Assembly (NCBI GenBank): GCA_907163375.1
Contig: CAJQUW010007434.1
Location: 248,001 to 312,000 of the forward strand
Length of the DNA stretch: 64,000 nt
DNA from: Prostheceraeus crozeri
Lineage: Eukaryota; Platyhelminthes; Polycladida; Euryleptidae
Reading direction: 5' to 3'
Positions 60,015 through 64,000 of the stretch are shown here, in pieces (positions within the stretch are counted from its first letter, which is position 1; each line of letters begins with the position of its first letter). Below the pieces are notes generated by a model, which was given only the letters and a program-made list of their open reading frames with translations, was not told the DNA's origin and searched no databases. The position numbers and the translations under genes are program-made.

Positions 60015-60527
60015 TTACATCTTCATATATATTTTTGAAAGTACTTTAGGTTGTTGAGGTAATATCTGTCTACTGAGATGATGTATCTGACTTCTATCTC
60101 TTGGATTTTTAAATATTGCCAAATAATGTGTATTCAAACTTCTAGTTCTTTGCTCTTTCCCTCCATCGAAGATGTTTTGGGTGATGTAGATAATAAAAGC
60201 TTCCCTATGATGTGCAGTTTGAATGAACATTTCAGTTACATCCTTTGAAGATTTGCTTTCACGTAATAGATCATCTAATACTAGTAAGTCACCTGCTTTG
60301 ATATCCTCAGTTGATGGCAACCCTTGCTTCACCTCATGACCTTTCTGGCGAAGTGCAGAATGTAGTTGTGGTTGAAATATTCCATAATACCATTTGACTC
60401 TCTTAATTTCCTTGTTAAACATTTCATTTCTATACTGTAGCAATTGAGTTACAAATGTAGTTTTACCGGACTGACTTGGTCCACCGATACACATTGTGCG
60501 ATCAGTGAATAGACGAAAATCTGTCAT
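60015..60527 (-). CDS. ATP: Packaging ATPase of Polinton B (170 aa)
   Basis: Walker A is GPSQSGKT (about residues 15-22) and Walker B is GDLLVLDDLL (about residues 75-84). FIQTAHHREAFIIYITQN and NTHYLAIFKNPRDRSQ follow, as in Polinton A. The C-terminal tail of the family is read in another frame downstream (59930-60010, with the ECPERPRF-type end). TAAGCAAA lies 41 bp upstream. Confidence 0.88.
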   Translation of the reverse strand: MTDFRLFTDRTMCIGGPSQSGKTTFVTQLLQYRNEMFNKEIKRVKWYYGIFQPQLHSALRQKGHEVKQGLPSTEDIKAGDLLVLDDLLRESKSSKDVTEMFIQTAHHREAFIIYITQNIFDGGKEQRTRSLNTHYLAIFKNPRDRSQIHHLSRQILPQQPKVLSKIYMKM

Positions 60528-60567
60528 CTTATAATTCCATTAACATTAAACTCATCATCCCGCTAAT

Positions 60568-60575
60568 TTTGCTTA
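60568..60575 (-). promoter_or_regulatory. TAAGCAAA box, ATPase of Polinton B
   Basis: CTAAGCAAAA, 41 bp upstream of the ATG at 60527. Confidence 0.45.
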
Positions 60576-60670
60576 GAACAACAAAACAGACACATGTTCC
60601 AGATCACGTTTATTTACATTCAGAATAGAAACGTTCAAGTTACATTTACAAATTAATACATTTGTGTTTC

Positions 60671-61387
60671 CTAGTCACAATTAGGATTATAGAAAGTATT
60701 CAAGTCAGCATCTTGGCGCTTCAACTTCAATTTAGGATTCCCATCCTTAGATTTCCGCCCTCGCTTTTTGCTCTCTTCCTTCCCATCACTTGAAGCAGTC
60801 TTATCAATGTTAATTAAGCATTTATCAATTGGTAGTGGTTCATAGACTAGTTGAAGAACCTTCATTTGTAAGGATGCGACTTTACCAGTCGAACCATGTG
60901 AGCCAATATAGAGTCCGGTAACGTGCACTAAGCCCATATAGCGACCCCGTTTGAGATTCTCACATTCCATCGCGTTTGTAAAGAGATCGAATGCTTGAAA
61001 ATGATCCGATAGTTTTAAAAACAGTGTATCGAATTCCGGCAATTCCTTGTAACCAACTCCTTCCTCTAATGCCTTTCTCCAATGAGTGGGAGCACTTTCA
61101 GGCAGCTCAACACATTCTTTCGCGAAAGAGTCAATAGTTTTAAGAATCATCTGTTGCCATTTTGGAAAAGTCACTCGCATTTGTCTCATATTGCTATACC
61201 CTGATGTAGACATGCCATTACTGTGGAAGAATGGAACTTGAAGATAAAAGTCATCATCACCATAATTCAAGGTTTGAAAGTAGAATGTATTTCCAATCCC
61301 TTGCACCTTTCGTGTCGGACGAAGCTTCAAGGGATCTTGCTCAAAAGCGTCACCTTCCTCTCTGATTGTATACATTTTCTGAGTCAT
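60671..61387 (-). CDS. Possible OB-fold single-stranded-DNA-binding protein (238 aa)
   Basis: The middle and C-terminal regions have strand-rich blocks (NTFYFQTLNYGDDDFYLQVPFF near residues 32-53; RGRYMGLVHVTGLYIGSHG-type block near residues 155-175, then a beta hairpin and LQLVYEP) ahead of a basic tail with KKRGRKSK. This resembles the layout of OB-fold DNA-binding proteins. A minus-strand TATA box lies upstream near 61475, unlike the virion genes. Role in replication is inference. A counterpart in Polinton A is not seen. A poly(A)-type signal lies near 60610. Confidence 0.45.
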   Translation of the reverse strand: MTQKMYTIREEGDAFEQDPLKLRPTRKVQGIGNTFYFQTLNYGDDDFYLQVPFFHSNGMSTSGYSNMRQMRVTFPKWQQMILKTIDSFAKECVELPESAPTHWRKALEEGVGYKELPEFDTLFLKLSDHFQAFDLFTNAMECENLKRGRYMGLVHVTGLYIGSHGSTGKVASLQMKVLQLVYEPLPIDKCLINIDKTASSDGKEESKKRGRKSKDGNPKLKLKRQDADLNTFYNPNCD

Positions 61388-61495
61388 GCTTCAGCAAGTA
61401 CTAATTCGGAGATTTCAACCAGCGCAAATGAATTGTCACTTGAAAGTGATAAAATATCATTAAAGCGTCTTCCTTATATACACCTATATATGACT

Positions 61496-61508
61496 CATCA
61501 ATCAAAGT
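61496..61508. repeat. Left target duplication of LINE fragment
   Basis: CATCAATCAAAGT, repeated exactly at 61876-61888. Confidence 0.85.
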
Positions 61509-61875
61509 ATATATATATTCATATGAAATGTACAGTGATAAAGAGAAAGAAAGTTAAACACAAAGATCAGTTTCACGAAGCCACGTGCGTAAGTCCCGAT
61601 CGACGGTCTTCAGGTCACCACACATTCCAATTACAGGACACATCAGGACGTGTTTACTAGTTTGAACGTCTCCGCATCTGCATGAATCACTTGAGGACAG
61701 ACCGATCTTATGCATGAATGCAGCGAATCTGCCGTGTCCAGATCGGAGGCGATTCAGGAGGACCCACTGTCCTCTGGGGAGATCGGACCCGGGAGGATGG
61801 TAAGCCGGTTCGGATATGAAGCGCCGAAGTCCGTGACTCGCCTGCGTCCATTTTCGTCTCCATTCATCTGCAGCC
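61509..61875 (-). mobile_element. 5'-truncated LINE inserted in Polinton B
   Basis: Minus-strand sequence encodes LLNRLRSGHGRFAAFMHKI ... CRCGDVQTSKHVLMCP, the C-terminal C-x-C-G ... H ... C module of Jockey/CR1-type LINE ORF2, then a 3' end with an AT-rich tail (TATATATAT) at 61509-61520. It is framed by 13-bp target duplications. GC content is higher than its surroundings. Only the last 0.37 kb was copied. Confidence 0.85.
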
Positions 61876-61888
61876 CATCAATCAAAGT
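61876..61888. repeat. Right target duplication of LINE fragment
   Basis: CATCAATCAAAGT. Confidence 0.85.
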
Positions 61889-61918
61889 GATGACGTGTCA
61901 CTTTATGATTCGTTAACG

Positions 61919-62191
61919 TTATATTAGCATTGCAGCAGTTGCTGCAATCCTTCCAAGCGGACTATTGATTACACCATTAATACTGTTTCTAATATCATTT
62001 AACATACTTAGAAACCCACCACCACCGCGCTGAATTAAGTTTCGCCTTTTCTTATCACTACTCCTTGGATTTGAAAACCTTTTTATGCTATTCAAAGAGC
62101 CAGCATTCAATAGAGGCTTGTAAATAGGTAGACATTTGTGTATTGCAAAAGCTAAATCGCGAATGAAATCATCACTTGAATTTTGAATCAA
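61919..62191 (-). CDS. Adenovirus pX-like protein of Polinton B (about 90 aa)
   Basis: Residues 1-45 are mixed; then RRNLIQRGGGGFLSMLNDI (about residues 49-67) and a hydrophobic Ala-rich end (LGRIAATAAMLI). It matches Polinton A 12514-12792 at the QRGG-FL site and in position. The frame has no ATG of its own at this end; the nearest is the 38-aa basic ORF upstream. Confidence 0.6.
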   Translation of the reverse strand: MIQNSSDDFIRDLAFAIHKCLPIYKPLLNAGSLNSIKRFSNPRSSDKKRRNLIQRGGGGFLSMLNDIRNSINGVINSPLGRIAATAAMLI

Positions 62192-62194
62192 TTT

Positions 62195-62311
62195 TCACTT
62201 CTTCTTATTATCATGCATCCTGTTTAACTTTCGCAACGCCTTTTTAAACTGACTTGAAGGTTTGAAGGAGCGTTTCGATTGACGAGAAGATGGCTTCCGT
62301 TTTACAGACAT
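62195..62311 (-). CDS. Small basic ORF of Polinton B (38 aa)
   Basis: MSVKRKPSSRQSKRSFKPSS, then more Lys/Arg, ending KKK. It has the same length and place as 12797-12913 in Polinton A. TAAGCAAA lies 40 bp upstream (62351-62358). Likely a core/DNA-condensing peptide by charge. Confidence 0.5.
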   Translation of the reverse strand: MSVKRKPSSRQSKRSFKPSSQFKKALRKLNRMHDNKKK

Positions 62312-62350
62312 TTTTATTCTAATATGGAAAAAGATAATACAATTACAATT

Positions 62351-62358
62351 TTTGCTTA
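62351..62358 (-). promoter_or_regulatory. TAAGCAAA box, basic ORF of Polinton B
   Basis: ACTAAGCAAAAA, 40 bp upstream of the ATG at 62311. Confidence 0.45.
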
Positions 62359-62443
62359 GTACTTACATTATACACAAAAGTTTGCACGCATTCACATATC
62401 ACGCAGAGTTTGTTGGTGGTACTTATAAAATTACACAAAACAC

Positions 62444-63067
62444 TTAACAAGTTGTAGAGGGAAACTGATATACACTCACATCGGCTAGAGTCTGATTTGT
62501 AGCAGTTATGAGCTGCTCAATGTCTTTCATTAGATGCTTTGAAATAGGAGAGCACATACAGCAGGGCTTTGAATGGAAAGTCTTTAGTATATTGGCATAG
62601 TATGCCCGCAAACTGATCACCTCAGAATGTCCTTGAGCAGCCACATTGATGCTTACTGATGGCGGTCCACTGAACAAGTCCAATTTACATTTGTCACTCT
62701 TCTCGTCAAAGTACCTGGAGGTGATAATGTCATGGAGACATGTGTTGTGTTTCCGTTGGATACTGCTGCAGCAGCAGCCAGAGTGTTCCGGTACAATCTC
62801 AGTTTGAGCTAGTGGGCGAAATACTTCATTGAGCCAAAATCTTGCAACTCGTGTAAGAGCGTTGTTCACGACTGTCATTAACATTCTCTGCACTACAATG
62901 TCCTCTCCGCAGCGGAAATACTTCACTATTTCCTCCATCAGATCCACCAAATCCGCTTTATAGCCAGTTATATTTACGGCAGAATAGAATATATTGCCGG
63001 TGAAGATTTGATTTCGGTAAATTATTGAAATGGGAATGTTGGCAGTGAACGACATGCTGATTGACAT
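62444..63067 (-). CDS. Unknown Cys-rich protein (207 aa)
   Basis: Helical N-terminal half (LVDLMEEIVKYF ... LTRVARFWLNEVFRPL), a Cys cluster (GCCCSS near residue 98) and further Cys pairs (PCCMC near residue 168). The ATG at 63067 lies about 45 bp after a minus-strand TATA box (CTATATAAGG near 63118). No family recognised; the amphipathic helices would suit a Bcl-2-like or other apoptosis-type protein, but no BH motif is visible. It fills the slot of 13223-13579 in Polinton A. Confidence 0.5.
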   Translation of the reverse strand: MSISMSFTANIPISIIYRNQIFTGNIFYSAVNITGYKADLVDLMEEIVKYFRCGEDIVVQRMLMTVVNNALTRVARFWLNEVFRPLAQTEIVPEHSGCCCSSIQRKHNTCLHDIITSRYFDEKSDKCKLDLFSGPPSVSINVAAQGHSEVISLRAYYANILKTFHSKPCCMCSPISKHLMKDIEQLITATNQTLADVSVYQFPSTTC

Positions 63068-63161
63068 TGTATTAGCCTCAAATTATGCTTGAAATAGAAA
63101 GGTATAATGTCCTCCTTATATAGAAAAGTCACACAAAGACGCAATAGTGACCAATCACAGA

Positions 63162-63186
63162 CGTGCATGATGACTCATCATGCACG
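63162..63186. repeat. 25-bp palindrome across the end of the UBA-RING gene
   Basis: CGTGCATGATGA (63162-63173), one base, then TCATCATGCACG (63175-63186): perfect 12-bp arms. The stop codon of the UBA-RING frame lies inside it. Confidence 0.85.
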
Positions 63187-63690
63187 ATATACAGTGACTG
63201 TTGAAAATATTTCTTGATCACAAAGGGGACAAGATGAAGTTTCAAAGGGTACATAGTATGTAGAACACATAACGCTATGAGAACATGGTAAAAAGAGAAG
63301 GGATCGTTCCTGTTTAAAACATTTAACGCAGTTCTGTTCACATAATAATTTAAATGTCTCTTCTTCTAATTTCCTTCTGAAGTCACTTTTATTGGGAGAA
63401 CTTTTTATTAAAACACTGTCAAATGTCTCCTTCTTTCCATATCGTTCCAATTTCATCCTCATAATTTCACTATCATTGCAGTGTAGCATGGAGAAATCCT
63501 CTATCCACCTATGATCCAAATTGTGATTCATAGCATGCTCATCTAGATCCATTAGTCGATCAACTAAATCACCAGCGTTGATATTTTCACTGAGATTTGT
63601 TACAGTTTCTATAGCTTTGAACGAATATCCAAGGTCTCTTGCGACAACCCACGACGTTGGGATGCTAGTCATCATTATGTATGTCATCAA
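63178..63690 (-). CDS. UBA-RING protein of Polinton B (170 aa)
   Basis: Homologue of Polinton A 13593-14114. The UBA-like part is DLGYSFKAIETVTN ... LVDRLMDLDEHAMNH (residues about 16-56); the linker is shorter; the RING-type part begins CVKCFKQERSLLFLPCSH (about residues 120-137) and ends CPLCDQEI. A TATATATA box lies upstream near 63705. Strong conservation of the linker-flanking WIEDFSMLHCNDSE and FRRKLEEETFKLLCEQN blocks between the two elements suggests selection on the whole protein. Confidence 0.72.
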   Translation of the reverse strand: MMTYIMMTSIPTSWVVARDLGYSFKAIETVTNLSENINAGDLVDRLMDLDEHAMNHNLDHRWIEDFSMLHCNDSEIMRMKLERYGKKETFDSVLIKSSPNKSDFRRKLEEETFKLLCEQNCVKCFKQERSLLFLPCSHSVMCSTYYVPFETSSCPLCDQEIFSTVTVYRA

Positions 63691-63763
63691 ACAACTATCT
63701 CATATATATAGCATAGTTTGTCTACGTAAAAAGGAAAATCAATGTGACTGTCATCTTGATTAC

Positions 63764-64000
63764 AATGGTTGCAATTGAGCAAACCCATTCAAAATCAAAC
63801 AACGGGCGTCTATCGGTACGTACCCAAGTACTCAGAACCAAGTCGCACAAGTTCGATCATAGACGTTCCGAAACGCAATGTACTCAACCCAGTCTACCAA
63901 ACACATGTACCTATCCAATAAGACAGAAGTCATACATGTTCCTATTCATAACACAGCTATTTTTACATGTACCTATCCCTGTACCTATCCCACTCGTAGT
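63764..64000 (-). repeat. Right TIR of Polinton B (cut by window end)
   Basis: Inverted counterpart of 37200-37535, including the CTCAATTGC inner junction and the GATAGGTACATG-type repeats. Confidence 0.88.

Larger units (their letters stand above)
37180..64000. mobile_element. Polinton/Maverick B (right end beyond window)
   Basis: Starts AGTAGTGAAAACTGTGCCC, sharing AGTAGTRA with the ends of Polinton A. The last base of the window matches left TIR position 37200 in inverted sense, so the right terminus should lie about 20 bp further. Without the inserted Ty3 element (6.3 kb) and LINE piece (0.37 kb) the size is about 20 kb, typical of Polintons. It encodes POLB, integrase with chromodomain, ATPase, protease, MCP and minor capsid. 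About ten to fifteen breaks are visible in all, concentrated in POLB; it is an inactive fossil. Confidence 0.9.

Overview
This is a eukaryotic, almost certainly metazoan, window made almost entirely of mobile DNA. AT-rich spacers, GT-AG introns, TATA boxes, AATAAA signals, a nuclear-type tRNA, CCCTAA/TTAGGG-type repeats, Penelope-like elements (PLEs), Polintons, and a Ty3-type element whose integrase precedes its reverse transcriptase (the GMR1 arrangement, first described from deuterostomes) point to a marine, perhaps deuterostome, invertebrate or fish. I see no convincing host protein gene.

Layout. (1) 1-1546: non-genic flank. (2) 1553-17912: Polinton A, seen end to end, with about 2.2-2.3 kb terminal inverted repeats (TIRs) and an exact 6-bp target duplication, CTGACC. 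It carries penton-like minor capsid, major capsid (partial), adenain-like protease, integrase, packaging ATPase, an adenovirus pX-like protein, a UBA-RING protein, a candidate PD-(D/E)XK nuclease and several small TATA-driven genes. No DNA polymerase B is visible. (3) 18000-37180: a graveyard of LINEs, four PLE copies (one nested in another), a piggyBac remnant and a tRNA. Each PLE copy has a hammerhead-like fold at its 3' side. (4) 37180 to beyond 64000: Polinton B, whose right terminus lies about 20 bp past the window. It has a non-coding control-like region, an intron-bearing gene, POLB, an array of hairpins, a TBP-like ORF, and then on the minus strand the virion block and replication-associated ORFs. 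A young 6.3-kb GMR1-type Ty3 element sits inside its protease gene and a 5'-truncated LINE sits between two of its genes.

The two Polintons share termini (AGTAGTRA) and minus-strand gene order (UBA-RING ... small basic ORF, pX, ATPase, mid-block ORF, CC-peptide, integrase ... MCP, protease) but differ in TIR sequence and accessory genes, so they are distinct lineages. Both are fossils with several broken genes; Polinton B's POLB is the most damaged.

Most interesting signals: histone-mRNA-like 3' stem-loops (one followed by an exact CAAGAAAGA) behind small genes of Polinton A; two apparent promoter classes (TATA for accessory and early-type genes, TAAGCAAA just upstream of virion-type genes); a hairpin array with covarying stems beside a TBP-like ORF in Polinton B; an E2F-like / nuclear-receptor-like / telomere-like control region; and PLE hammerhead-like folds with a compensatory U3-A8 pair. 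All homology calls here are from reading the sequence; no database search was run.
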